This document shows positions 1 to 6,935 of a DNA stretch of 11,012 bases, in pieces. The notes below the pieces were generated by a model. That model was given only the letters and a program-made list of their open reading frames with translations. It searched no databases and had not been told where the DNA came from. How positions within the stretch are numbered: the stretch's first letter is position 1; every line of letters begins with the position of its first letter. Both the position numbers and the translations under genes were made by a program. Source of the stretch: an uncultured Lachnospiraceae bacterium (GTDB lineage: Bacteria > Bacillota > Clostridia > Lachnospirales > Lachnospiraceae); contig CAJTOR010000077.1 of the NCBI GenBank assembly GCA_910577675.1, positions 1 to 11,012 of the forward strand, in the 5' to 3' direction.

Positions 1-129
1 ATTGCCTGCTTGATACTTCTTATATTTGCGAAATTATGGAAAATTGATTTCCGTGATCCGCCCCATATAACAATCCTAAGACAGGCGGGTAATATAAAGA
101 ATCTGCGGGGAAATAGTTTTTTGCGGTAA
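1..129 (+). CDS. C-terminal end of an unidentified membrane protein (partial)
   Basis: Frame 1 is open from the first base to a TAA at 127-129, giving the last 42 residues of a protein that starts outside the window. The fragment begins with a hydrophobic run (IACLILLIFAKLW) that could be the end of a transmembrane helix. A polar, basic tail containing DPPH and RQAG follows and would lie in the cytoplasm. Frames 2 and 3 are closed early by stops. The stop is immediately followed by the TTGACA of the next gene's promoter, as expected at a gene boundary. No family can be recognised from so short a tail, and a chance open frame of this length cannot be excluded. Confidence 0.5.
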   Translation: MACLILLIFAKLWKIDFRDPPHITILRQAGNIKNLRGNSFLR

Positions 130-158
130 TTGACAGAAGAAAAAAATTCGGGTAAAAT
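130..158 (+). promoter_or_regulatory. sigma-A promoter for the CPBP protease gene
   Basis: A perfect -35 TTGACA (130-135) is followed by a 17-nt spacer and a -10 TAAAAT (153-158). Transcription would start near 165, about 30 nt before the ATG at 196. The first three bases of the -35 form a TTG that is in frame with the protease, so a naive start call would place the start codon inside the promoter. Confidence 0.85.
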
Positions 159-195
159 AACTAAAAAACAGAAAGGAAAAACGAGTGAACGAATT

Positions 196-1143
196 ATGGT
201 AATAAAAAAGATTAATATGATGTTCCTTGTCACCGTCCTGATTTCCTTCTTTGCTGCTTTCCTGCCAATCAGCCAGATGTTCCCGGATTACGGCGCGCGG
301 CTGTTGTTTTCGGAAATTCTGCTTGCTGCGCCAGGTGCAATCTGGATTTTTGCGGGAAAGCGCAACTATGTGCAGACCGTGCGGCTGAAAAAAATACATG
401 GCAGTACCGTGGTGCTGCTTGTCCTGTTTGACATTGCCATTATGCCCGTTATGGGATTAATCAATGCTGTTTCCATGTTGTTTGTAGAGAACACTACCAC
501 TTCCTCGATGGCGGAGGTGGTCACCGGACATTCTTTTTTTGTCAGTATGGTGCTGATTGCTTTGCTGCCGGCGATCTTTGAGGAATCCGTCTACCGAGGG
601 CTGTTTTACAATGAATATCGAAAAGTAGCGCCTCTTGGCGGTATTTTCCTCTCTGCATTCCTGTTCGGTATCATGCATGCAAACTGGAACCAGTTTTCCT
701 ATGCCTTTGTGATGGGAATGATTTTCTGTCTGGTAATAGAGGCAACGGATTCCATCCTGTCCTCGATGATACTTCATTTTTGTATTAACGGTACATCGGT
801 TATTTTGCTCTCCGTTTTGGATATATTATCGGAGCACTTCCCGCAGCAGATGGAGGAAGCCCTTCTTAAATCGGAGGAAGTATCAGTGCAGACATTTGGA
901 GGTATTTTGCGCACCTACCTGCCGGCGGCATTGGTCGGCGTGGTGGTGGCGGTTGTGGTTTTCAGACAGATTGCGTTAAAAGAAGGGCGCTTTGAAGTGG
1001 TGCGTGCACTGTTTGTGCGCGGGGGAAAGGATACCCCTCCTAAATCAGAAGGAACTGGAAGGGGGAGCGGTCTTTGTACGATCCCGCTTATTGTAGCAGT
1101 GGCAATCCTGCTGGTGATGATGGTATTGAACGAGGTGTTATAG
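196..1143 (+). CDS. CPBP family intramembrane glutamic endopeptidase
   Basis: This encodes a 315-residue polytopic membrane protein of the CPBP (CAAX protease and bacteriocin-processing, formerly Abi) family. The family's conserved motifs are present: EExxxR (E129, E130, R134 in FEESVYRG), a helix with FGIMH (H161), and HFCIN (H194, N198). In characterised relatives the glutamates and histidines form the active site in the membrane. Hydrophobic segments lie near residues 8-25, 37-53, 71-92, 112-127, 146-161, 168-181, 187-210, 240-258 and 294-311. I chose the ATG at 196 because the TTG in frame at 130 is part of the promoter. The nearest Shine-Dalgarno, AAAGGA (172-177), is 18 nt upstream, so initiation may be weak. 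The family includes prenyl-protein proteases, bacteriocin self-immunity proteins and anti-sigma-factor proteases; nothing in the neighbourhood identifies the substrate. Confidence 0.9.
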   Translation: MVIKKINMMFLVTVLISFFAAFLPISQMFPDYGARLLFSEILLAAPGAIWIFAGKRNYVQTVRLKKIHGSTVVLLVLFDIAIMPVMGLINAVSMLFVENTTTSSMAEVVTGHSFFVSMVLIALLPAIFEESVYRGLFYNEYRKVAPLGGIFLSAFLFGIMHANWNQFSYAFVMGMIFCLVIEATDSILSSMILHFCINGTSVILLSVLDILSEHFPQQMEEALLKSEEVSVQTFGGILRTYLPAALVGVVVAVVVFRQIALKEGRFEVVRALFVRGGKDTPPKSEGTGRGSGLCTIPLIVAVAILLVMMVLNEVL

Positions 1144-1182
1144 AAACAAAGGGGCTGTTGCATTGCAACAGCTCCTTTGTTT
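1144..1182. terminator. bidirectional terminator between convergent genes
   Basis: An 18-bp stem (1144-1161 with 1165-1182, including one G-T pair) closes on a 3-nt loop ATT. It starts right after the TAG of the protease and ends 5 bases from the TAA of the convergent YjfB-family gene. The arm ends AAACAAAGG / CCTTTGTTT give a T-rich 3' side on both strands, so one hairpin can serve both transcripts. Confidence 0.9.
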
Positions 1183-1187
1183 GCGAT

Positions 1188-1406
1188 TTAAACGCAGATA
1201 TCGATATTTGCCCCGAGATTTGGGTTGACGGACTGTTCCATCATCTGTGTGGAAACCTGTGGCACATTAGCGGAAGCACCCATCATTTCGAGCAGGGTGG
1301 CATTCTGCTGTTTGGTTGAATCAAGAGCCATCGACAGAACCGCAGCTCCAGCCATATTCATAACTTTTGCCTGGGAATAAGCGACGGACAGCGAAGGAAT
1401 ATCCAT
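1188..1406 (-). CDS. YjfB-family putative motility protein
   Basis: A 72-residue protein beginning MDIPSLSVAYSQAKV and ending PNLGANIDICV, matching the pattern of the small YjfB family (annotated as putative motility protein). In Bacillus subtilis the gene belongs to the sigma-D motility regulon, but its biochemical role is not established. The start is the ATG at 1406, with AGGAGG eight nt upstream. The upstream in-frame GTG at 1415 overlaps that Shine-Dalgarno and is unlikely to be used. The protein has no signal peptide or membrane helix and is rich in Met, Ala and Gln. It stands alone, convergent to the protease. I see no sigma-D type promoter upstream, but a sigma-A type extended -10 is present. 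Together with the CheW gene further on, it suggests a motile host. Confidence 0.87.
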   Translation of the reverse strand: MDIPSLSVAYSQAKVMNMAGAAVLSMALDSTKQQNATLLEMMGASANVPQVSTQMMEQSVNPNLGANIDICV

Positions 1407-1503
1407 AAAAAACACCTCCTTTTTGCATTGACCATAGCCATGTCCAAAACTCCATACATCCAGTATTCATGCAGTTTTGAGAAACATGTCAAACCTCAAT
1501 ATC

Positions 1504-1531
1504 AGTATAACATGTTTTAAGGAAAATGCAA
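1504..1531 (-). promoter_or_regulatory. probable promoter of the YjfB-family gene
   Basis: On the minus strand TTGCAT (1531-1526) is followed by a 16-nt spacer and an extended -10, TGT-TATACT (1512-1504). Transcription would start near 1497 and give a leader of about 90 nt. A perfect 8-bp inverted repeat (AAACATGT 1482-1489, ACATGTTT 1510-1517) flanks the -10 region and could be an operator. A competing TTGACA exists at 1492-1487, but its -10 (AATACT) is 19 nt away. Confidence 0.5.
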
Positions 1532-1767
1532 GCAGTTCGCAGGAATCAATTCTTAAATCGCGGTTTTCAGGGCATACTTTACACCATATAAGGATTAAAA
1601 TTTGCAAGACAATTCAGCCAGAAGCATGATCTTGCGGGAAAATACTGAAAATTAATTTTTGGGAAAATTCAGTTGACAATCCGGAGTTTGTACAAACTGC
1701 ACAAAAAACAGGTGGGAAAATAAGGTAAAAAAACGATGGAAAAAAGAAGGGAAAAAGAATCATCAAG
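1532..1767. other. AT-rich gene-free stretch
   Basis: I see no gene, RNA gene or promoter with both hexamers here. The only clear element is a perfect 12-bp palindrome, GTTTGTACAAAC (1686-1697), which could be a protein-binding site. A TTGACA at 1673-1678 has no matching -10 at the right distance. A purine-rich run (about 1712-1760) leads into the DnaA-box cluster. Confidence 0.5.
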
Positions 1768-1855
1768 TTATCCACAATCTGAAACTTTGATTTTTGGCAA
1801 TTTTCAAGTTATACACGAAGTTATCCACATTATCCACAAATTGCATTGTGGACAA
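1768..1855. promoter_or_regulatory. DnaA-box cluster
   Basis: Five DnaA-box 9-mers lie within 88 bp. Three are exact TTATCCACA on the plus strand (1768-1776, 1821-1829, 1830-1838), the last two directly abutting. One is TTATACACG (1809-1817). One is TTGTCCACA on the minus strand (1855-1847), one base off consensus. AT-rich DNA follows (about 1857-1935). Such clusters occur at replication origins and at DnaA-titrating or DnaA-regulated sites. No dnaA or dnaN gene is in the window, so I call this a DnaA-binding cluster, not an origin. It lies about 115 bp upstream of the hpf promoter. Confidence 0.8.
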
Positions 1856-1968
1856 CGTGAATATTTTCCTGTTAGCAGAACTGTAAAATATTTGTGAATT
1901 GTTACAAATTTGTCGAAAAAGCAAAAAAAAGAGATGATTCTAAGAGGAGAAAAAATCATGTTTTTGTC

Positions 1969-1997
1969 TTGCAATTTTGGTGAAAATACGATATAAT
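1969..1997 (+). promoter_or_regulatory. sigma-A promoter for hpf
   Basis: TTGCAA (1969-1974), a 17-nt spacer and a perfect TATAAT (1992-1997) predict a start near 2004 and a leader of about 97 nt before the hpf ATG. A 6-bp inverted repeat, TTGTCT (1964-1969) and AGACAA (2000-2005), brackets the promoter. Confidence 0.8.
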
Positions 1998-2100
1998 TTA
2001 GACAAGTCCGGGAAGACCATTAAAAATACATTCTTTTTATGGGGAGGAAGAGTGGTAACGGGGGTATCCTGGAAGAATAAGGTAGAAAAGGAGAATGTTT

Positions 2101-2631
2101 ATGCAATATATTATCAGCGGCAGGAATATCGAGGTTACAGAGGGCTTGAAAAGTGCGGTATATGACAAATTGGGAAAGAAGCTCGGGCGGTATTTTACGG
2201 AGGACACAGAAGTACATGTGACGTTCAGCGTGGAGAAGGAGCGCCAGAAAGTGGAAGTGACAATCCCGATGCGGGGGACGGTAATCAGGGCAGAGCAGGT
2301 AAGCAGCGATATGTACGTGTCCATCGACCTGATAGAGGAAGTGATCGAGCGCCAGCTTCGCAAGTATAAAAACAAACTTGTTGACCATAAGCAGTCCGCC
2401 CTGAGTTTGAGCCAGGCTTTCCTTGATGAGGAGGAGAGCGAGGAGGAGGAAATTGTTATCAGCAAGGTGAAACATTTTGCGATGAAGCCGATGGATGCGG
2501 AGGAAGCCTGCGTACAGATGGAACTTACCGGGCATAATTTCTATGTGTTCCGGAGCGCCGACACGGACGAGGTCAATGTAGTATATAAGAGGAAGAACGG
2601 GACTTACGGTATTATCGAGCCGGAGTTCTAG
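2101..2631 (+). CDS. hpf: long-form ribosome hibernation promoting factor
   Basis: A 176-residue protein of the long HPF (YvyD/HPF-long) family. The N-terminal domain (about residues 1-95, starting MQYIISGRNIEVTEGLKSAV) has the HPF/YfiA fold that in relatives occupies the tRNA and mRNA channel of the 30S subunit. A very acidic linker (LDEEESEEEE, 108-117) leads to the C-terminal domain (about 118-176, VKHFAMKPMDAEEA to GTYGIIEPEF), which in relatives dimerises two ribosomes into inactive 100S particles. The ATG at 2101 is chosen because AGGAG (2089-2093) lies 7 nt upstream; the in-frame ATG at 2095 would leave only 1 nt. The gene is monocistronic, with its own promoter and terminator, directly upstream of secA. 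Its position downstream of a DnaA-box cluster raises possible growth-linked control, which is inference. Confidence 0.95.
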   Translation: MQYIISGRNIEVTEGLKSAVYDKLGKKLGRYFTEDTEVHVTFSVEKERQKVEVTIPMRGTVIRAEQVSSDMYVSIDLIEEVIERQLRKYKNKLVDHKQSALSLSQAFLDEEESEEEEIVISKVKHFAMKPMDAEEACVQMELTGHNFYVFRSADTDEVNVVYKRKNGTYGIIEPEF

Positions 2632-2676
2632 GTGTGGGGCAGATATTTGCCGTCCATTTGCAAGAAGGTTTTTTCT

Positions 2677-2718
2677 GGCTGTCCGGGTGTGGAAAACGCC
2701 CTGACAGCCGTTTTTTTT
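2677..2718 (+). terminator. intrinsic terminator of hpf
   Basis: GGCTGTC (2677-2683) pairs with GACAGCC (2703-2709). Above one C/T mismatch, GGGTGT pairs with ACGCCC around a GGAAA loop. The stem is followed by G and eight T (2711-2718), a strong rho-independent terminator that isolates hpf from secA. Confidence 0.93.
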
Positions 2719-2749
2719 GAAAAAAATTTGTTTTCCGGGCAAAAATAAG

Positions 2750-2778
2750 TTGAATCCTTTGCAATGAAATGGTACAAT
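2750..2778 (+). promoter_or_regulatory. sigma-A promoter for secA
   Basis: TTGAAT (2750-2755), a 17-nt spacer ending in TGG, and TACAAT (2773-2778) form a good extended -10 promoter. The predicted start near 2785 gives a leader of about 128 nt before the secA ATG. Confidence 0.8.
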
Positions 2779-2788
2779 GGCATATAAG

Positions 2789-2897
2789 GCTTACAGGATA
2801 GCGCTGTAAGCGGTTCATAAACTACCTCGGTGGATTGGAACAAATCAGAATGTAAGAGGCGGTGCATATGGGAAAATGATGCGAAGCGTGGCACCGC
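2789..2897 (+). promoter_or_regulatory. structured secA leader (two hairpins)
   Basis: The first hairpin, right at the predicted 5' end, pairs GCTTACAG (2789-2796) with CTGTAAGC (2804-2811) over a 7-nt loop. The second pairs GCGGTGC (2859-2865) with GCACCGC (2891-2897), ending 5 nt before the GGAGG of secA (2903-2907). It could therefore affect ribosome access or mRNA stability. The 3' arm contains a T-box-like TGGCACCGCG, but no other T-box part is seen. Confidence 0.5.
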
Positions 2898-2912
2898 GGT
2901 ATGGAGGAACAG

Positions 2913-5483
2913 ATGGGATTAATTGCAAAGATATTTGGAACCCACAGTGAGCGTGAGATCAAGAGGATCGAACCTTTGGCGGAAAAGATCGAGGCTCTTG
3001 AGCCGGAATATGAGAAGCTCTCCGACGAGGAGCTTGCGCATAAGACGGTCGAGTTTAAGGAGCGCCTTAAAAATGGGGAAACGCTTGATGACCTGCTTGT
3101 CGAGGCGTATGCGACCGTGCGCGAGGCAGGGAAACGCACACTTGGCCAAAGAGCTTACCATGTGCAGCTTCTGGGCGGTATCATCCTGCACCAGGGGCGT
3201 ATCGCGGAGATGAAAACCGGCGAGGGAAAAACGCTTGTTTTGACCTTCCCTTCCTATCTTAACGCCCTGGAGGGCAAGGGTGTCCATGTGGTCACAGTCA
3301 ATGATTACCTAGCAAAAAGAGATACGGAGTGGATGGGGCAGATTCATCGCTTCCTTGGGCTTAGTGTGGGCTGTATCTTAAACAGCATGAACAACGACGA
3401 GCGCCGAGCAGCTTACGCCTGCGATATTACCTATGGCACGAACAACGAGCTTGGATTTGATTATCTGCGCGACAATATGGTTACTTATAAAGAGCAGCTT
3501 GTCATGCGCGATTTGCACTTTGCCATTATCGATGAGGTGGACTCCGTGTTAATTGACGAGGCGAGGACACCGCTTATTATTTCCGGTCAGAGCGGGAAAT
3601 CCACAAGCCTGTATGAAGCCTGTGATATTCTTGCAAGGCAGTTAAAGCGCGGCACGGAAAAAGAACTCTCGAAGATGGATGTTATCATGGGTGAGGATTC
3701 GCAGGAATCGGGCGATTTTATTGTCAATGAGAAGGATAAGAATGTGAACCTTACCGAGGAGGGCGTTTCGAAGGTGGAGAAATTCTTCCATATCGAAAAC
3801 CTTGCCGACCCGCAGAATTTGGAGATTCAGCACAATATTATACTGGCTCTGCGCGCACATAATCTCATGGCGCGCGATAAGGACTATGTGGTCAAGGATG
3901 ACGAGGTGCTTATCGTCGATGACTTTACGGGGCGCATTATGCCAGGCAGGCGCTATTCTGACGGTCTTCATCAGGCGATTGAGGCGAAGGAGCATGTCAA
4001 GGTAAAGCGCGAGAGCAAGACGCTTGCAACCATTACTTTCCAGAACTTCTTTAACAAATATGCAAGAAAATGTGGTGCGACAGGTACGGCACTTACCGAG
4101 GAGAACGAGTTCCGCGAGATTTATGGCATGGACGTTGTCGAGGTGCCGACGAACCGCCCGATTGCAAGAAAAGATTTAAATGATGCGGTGTATAAGACCA
4201 AGAAGGAAAAACTTACTGCCGTGATCGAGGAGATTATAAGTGCCCATGAGAAGGGGCAGCCAGTCTTAGTCGGCACAATCACCATAGAGGCATCCGAGGA
4301 AATCAGCGCGCTCCTTAAAAAGCGCGGTATCCAGCACAAGGTTTTAAATGCGAAATTCCATGAACTTGAGGCGGAGATCGTGGCGGATGCAGGTCAGATG
4401 GGAGCCGTTACAATCGCTACAAACATGGCGGGGCGCGGTACCGATATCAAGCTTGGGGAAGGTGTCAAGGAGATTGGCGGTCTGAAGATTATCGGCACGG
4501 AGCGCCACGAGTCAAGGCGTATTGACAACCAGCTCCGCGGGCGTGCCGGACGGCAGGGTGACCCTGGCGAATCCCGTTTCTATATCTCCCTTGAGGACGA
4601 CCTTATGCGCCTGTTCGGTTCGGAGCGCATGATTTCAATGTTTAATTCCCTGGGGCTTCCGGACGGTGAACAGATTGAGCACAAAATGTTAAGCAGCGCG
4701 ATTGAGAAGGCGCAGAAGAAGATAGAGGGCAACAATTTCAGCATCCGCAAGAATCTTCTCGAGTATGACCAGGTCAACAACGAACAGCGCGAAATTATTT
4801 ATGGTGAGCGCCGTAAGGTTTTGGATGGCGAAAATATGCGCGATTCCATTTTCAAGATGATTACGGATACCGTGGAGAATGCGGTAAACCGCTGTATTGC
4901 CGAGGATGCGCTGCCGGAGGAATGGGACTTGGCAGAGTTAAACAGCCTCCTGCTCCCGATTTTCCCGATCCCGCCGGTCGTATTAAACGACGAGCTGTTA
5001 AAGCACGGAAAGCGCGACACCCTGATCCAGTACCTGAAGGAGGAAGCGGTACATTTTTATGAGGCGAAGGAAGCGGAATTTCCGGAGAAGGAGCAGCTGC
5101 GCGAGGTGGAGCGCGTTATTTTGCTCAATGTGATTGACCGCAAGTGGATGGATCACATCGACGATATGGATCAGCTCCGCCAGGGGATTGGTTTGCAGGC
5201 GCTCGGTCAAAAGAATCCTCTGACCGAATACAAGTTTATGGGTTACGATATGTTTAACGCCATGACAACAGCAATCGCGGAGGACACTGTGCGCGGATTG
5301 ATGCACCTGCGCATTGAGCAGAAAGTAGAGCGCGAGGAAGTTGCGAAAGTGACGGGCACAAACAAGGATGAATCCGTGGCGAAACAGCCGGTTAAGCGCG
5401 CCGCCAAAAAAGTGCAGCCAAACGATCTCTGCCCATGCGGAAGCGGTCTGAAATACAAATTCTGCTGCGGCAAAAAATCATAA
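2913..5483 (+). CDS. secA: preprotein translocase ATPase SecA
   Basis: An 856-residue SecA, the ATPase that drives unfolded preproteins through the SecYEG channel. The expected features appear in order: the N-terminal segment (MGLIAKIFGTHSEREIKRI), Walker A GEGKTL (103-108), the signature TYGTNNELGFDYLRDNM, and Walker B DEVD (207-210) followed by SVLIDEARTPLIISG. The preprotein cross-linking region comes next, then nucleotide-binding domain 2 with TNMAGRGTDIKLG and QLRGRAGRQGDPG. The helical scaffold and wing domains follow, then a zinc-binding tail with C840, C842, C851 and C852 (CPCG...FCCG), which in relatives contacts SecB or ribosomes. The start is ATG 2913, with GGAGG (2903-2907) five nt upstream; the in-frame ATG at 2901 lies within that region and has no ribosome site. 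The gene has its own promoter and structured leader. The next gene is prfB, beyond a repeat-filled gap. Confidence 0.98.
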   Translation: MGLIAKIFGTHSEREIKRIEPLAEKIEALEPEYEKLSDEELAHKTVEFKERLKNGETLDDLLVEAYATVREAGKRTLGQRAYHVQLLGGIILHQGRIAEMKTGEGKTLVLTFPSYLNALEGKGVHVVTVNDYLAKRDTEWMGQIHRFLGLSVGCILNSMNNDERRAAYACDITYGTNNELGFDYLRDNMVTYKEQLVMRDLHFAIIDEVDSVLIDEARTPLIISGQSGKSTSLYEACDILARQLKRGTEKELSKMDVIMGEDSQESGDFIVNEKDKNVNLTEEGVSKVEKFFHIENLADPQNLEIQHNIILALRAHNLMARDKDYVVKDDEVLIVDDFTGRIMPGRRYSDGLHQAIEAKEHVKVKRESKTLATITFQNFFNKYARKCGATGTALTEENEFREIYGMDVVEVPTNRPIARKDLNDAVYKTKKEKLTAVIEEIISAHEKGQPVLVGTITIEASEEISALLKKRGIQHKVLNAKFHELEAEIVADAGQMGAVTIATNMAGRGTDIKLGEGVKEIGGLKIIGTERHESRRIDNQLRGRAGRQGDPGESRFYISLEDDLMRLFGSERMISMFNSLGLPDGEQIEHKMLSSAIEKAQKKIEGNNFSIRKNLLEYDQVNNEQREIIYGERRKVLDGENMRDSIFKMITDTVENAVNRCIAEDALPEEWDLAELNSLLLPIFPIPPVVLNDELLKHGKRDTLIQYLKEEAVHFYEAKEAEFPEKEQLREVERVILLNVIDRKWMDHIDDMDQLRQGIGLQALGQKNPLTEYKFMGYDMFNAMTTAIAEDTVRGLMHLRIEQKVEREEVAKVTGTNKDESVAKQPVKRAAKKVQPNDLCPCGSGLKYKFCCGKKS

Positions 5484-5500
5484 AAATAAATTTAAAAATA

Positions 5501-5606
5501 AACTTAAAAAAACAGCAAAAGCCCGTACAGTCCTGAAAAGAAATTCTGGGAGCAGAGCGGACAGAAGTTCTTTTCGAGAGAGGGAGGACTGGGAGGGCAT
5601 TTGCGG
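5501..5606 (+). repeat. 106-bp tandem hairpin repeat, copy 1
   Basis: First of two head-to-tail 106-bp units. The unit folds into a long imperfect hairpin. GCAAAAGCCC (5515-5524) pairs with GGGCATTTGC (5595-5604) with one mismatch. AGTCCT (5529-5534) pairs with AGGACT (5585-5590). GAAAAGAA (5535-5542) pairs with TTCTTTTC (5568-5575). TTCTG (5544-5548) and CAGAA (5562-5566) form the tip below a 13-nt purine-rich loop. There is no T-run after the stem, so it is not a standard terminator. It could be a palindromic dispersed element (REP or MITE-like) or an RNA-processing signal. Confidence 0.9.
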
Positions 5607-5712
5607 AACTTAAAAAAACAGCAAAAGCCCGTACAGTCCTGAAAAGAAATTCTGGGAGCAGAGCGGACAGAACTTCTTTTCGAGAGAGGGAGGACTGGGA
5701 GGGCATTTGCGG
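5607..5712 (+). repeat. 106-bp tandem hairpin repeat, copy 2
   Basis: Second copy, joined without a spacer to the first and identical except at one base, C5673 instead of G5567. That position faces an unpaired A in the hairpin (A-G in copy 1, A-C in copy 2), so the change does not alter the pairing. The beginning of a third copy (AACTTAAAA) is seen at 5713-5721 just before the prfB ribosome site. The unit length is not a multiple of three and no credible protein is encoded. Confidence 0.9.
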
Positions 5713-5740
5713 AACTTAAAATAAGAAAGAGGTGAGATTA

Positions 5741-6863
5741 GTGGTTGAATTAGACCAGGTCAAGTATACACTTGGCACATATGACAAACCGTTAATTGAA
5801 GTGGGGGATTCACTTTGACCTCGCTAACAAACAGTTGAGAGTCGAGGAAATCGAAGGAATTATGGAAGAGCCGGGCTTTTGGGATTCGGCAGAAAAAAGC
5901 CAGGCATATGTAAAGGAACTAAAAAACCTGAAAGATGTTATTGCTCAGTATACAGATTTGAAACAGCGCTATGAGGACATCTACATGCTGATCGATCTGG
6001 CAAATGAGGAAAACGATACATCGATGGTGCCGGAAATCCAGAAGGAAGCCGCAGCATTCGTAGAAGAATTCGAGGAACTGCGCCTTGACACATTGCTCTC
6101 GGACGAATATGACAAGGATAACGCGATTCTCACCCTTCACGCCGGCGCGGGTGGCACCGAAAGCTGTGACTGGGCAAGCATGTTGAGCCGCATGTACCAG
6201 AAATGGGCGGATCACAAGGGATACACAACGGAAATCCTCGACTTTTTGGACGGGGATGAGGCAGGACTGAAATCCGTTACAATACAGATCAACGGATTGA
6301 ACGCCTACGGACATTTGAAATCCGAGCGCGGCGTACATCGCCTGGTGCGTATCTCACCATTTAACGCGGCGGGAAAACGTCAGACCTCCTTTGTTTCATG
6401 CGATGTTATGCCGGATATCGAGGAAGACCTTGATGTGGAAATCAATGACGAAGATTTGCGTATTGATACCTACCGCTCGAGCGGTGCGGGTGGACAGCAT
6501 GTCAACAAAACCTCCTCCGCCATCCGCATAACGCACCTGCCAACCGGCATAGTTGTCCAGTGCCAGAATGAGCGCTCACAATTTCAAAACAAGGATAAAG
6601 CGATGCAGATGTTAAAGGCAAAGCTATATCTGTTAAAGCAGCAGGAGAACCAGGCAAAAGAATCGGGGATACGAGGCGAGGTGCGGGATATTAATTTCGG
6701 CAACCAGATCCGCTCCTATGTACTCCAGCCGTACACAATGGTAAAAGACCACCGGACGGGGGCGGAAATCGCAAATGCGCAGGCTGTCTTGGACGGTGGG
6801 ATTGACCCGTTTATCAACGCGTATCTGAAATGGATTAACACGAAGCCGGAAGAAGAAAATTAA
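5741..6863 (+). CDS. prfB: peptide chain release factor 2 (programmed +1 frameshift)
   Basis: RF2 recognises UGA and UAA stop codons and triggers peptide release. Translation begins at GTG 5741, with GAGG (5729-5732) eight nt upstream. It reads 25 codons to CUU (5813-5815), meets in-frame UGA (5816-5818), and must shift +1 to continue with GAC (5817-5819). The joined protein has 373 residues. The stop-recognition tripeptide SPF is at 205-207, typical of RF2 rather than RF1 (PxT). The catalytic GGQ is at 250-252 in SSGAGGQHVNKT, the same numbering as Escherichia coli RF2. The N-terminal helical domain spans about 1-110. Regulation is autogenous: low RF2 slows termination at UGA and favours the shift. 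The gene lies between the tandem repeats and cheW; I see no separate promoter before it, so secA read-through is possible. An annotation in one frame only would miss the N-terminus. Confidence 0.97.
5801..5819 (+). promoter_or_regulatory. prfB +1 recoding site
   Basis: The slippery CTT (5813-5815), the stop TGA (5816-5818) and the following C make up CUU-UGA-C, the canonical RF2 shift site. An internal Shine-Dalgarno-like GGGGGA (5802-5807) precedes it. Here the purine run sits one base further from CUU than the E. coli arrangement I know (AGGGGG-UAU-CUU). The zero-frame product would end after 25 residues. Confidence 0.95.
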
Positions 6864-6935
6864 GGCGTGCCTGTAACGTTTTGTATTCGACTGCTGCGTG
6901 GGAGAAAACAAACGGGAAGGAGGTAAAAACTGTAT

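Noticed and set aside
1768..1935. Chromosomal replication origin
   Set aside because: The boxes and AT-rich flank fit, but no dnaA, dnaN or rpmH is nearby and GC skew cannot be judged from this window, so only a DnaA-box cluster is claimed.
2020..2742. Minus-strand 240-codon frame over hpf
   Set aside because: It is the antisense of the unmistakable HPF gene and includes its terminator and leader; no ribosome site supports it.
2859..2900. T-box-like TGGCACCGCG before secA
   Set aside because: A T-box antiterminator needs the matching strands downstream of this motif, plus a specifier stem; none is present, and the leader of about 128 nt is too short. The string is explained as the 3' arm of a local hairpin.
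5392..5706. Minus-strand 104-codon frame across the tandem repeats
   Set aside because: It overlaps the secA 3' end and the repeat unit, which is 106 bp and so changes frame between copies; there is no sign of a real protein.
5501..5721. CRISPR array or leader
   Set aside because: The two 106-bp units abut with no spacers, so there is no repeat-spacer pattern.
5741..5818. Broken prfB (frameshift mutation)
   Set aside because: The shift occurs at the canonical CUU-UGA-C recoding site with an upstream purine run, and the joined protein has normal RF2 length and motifs.
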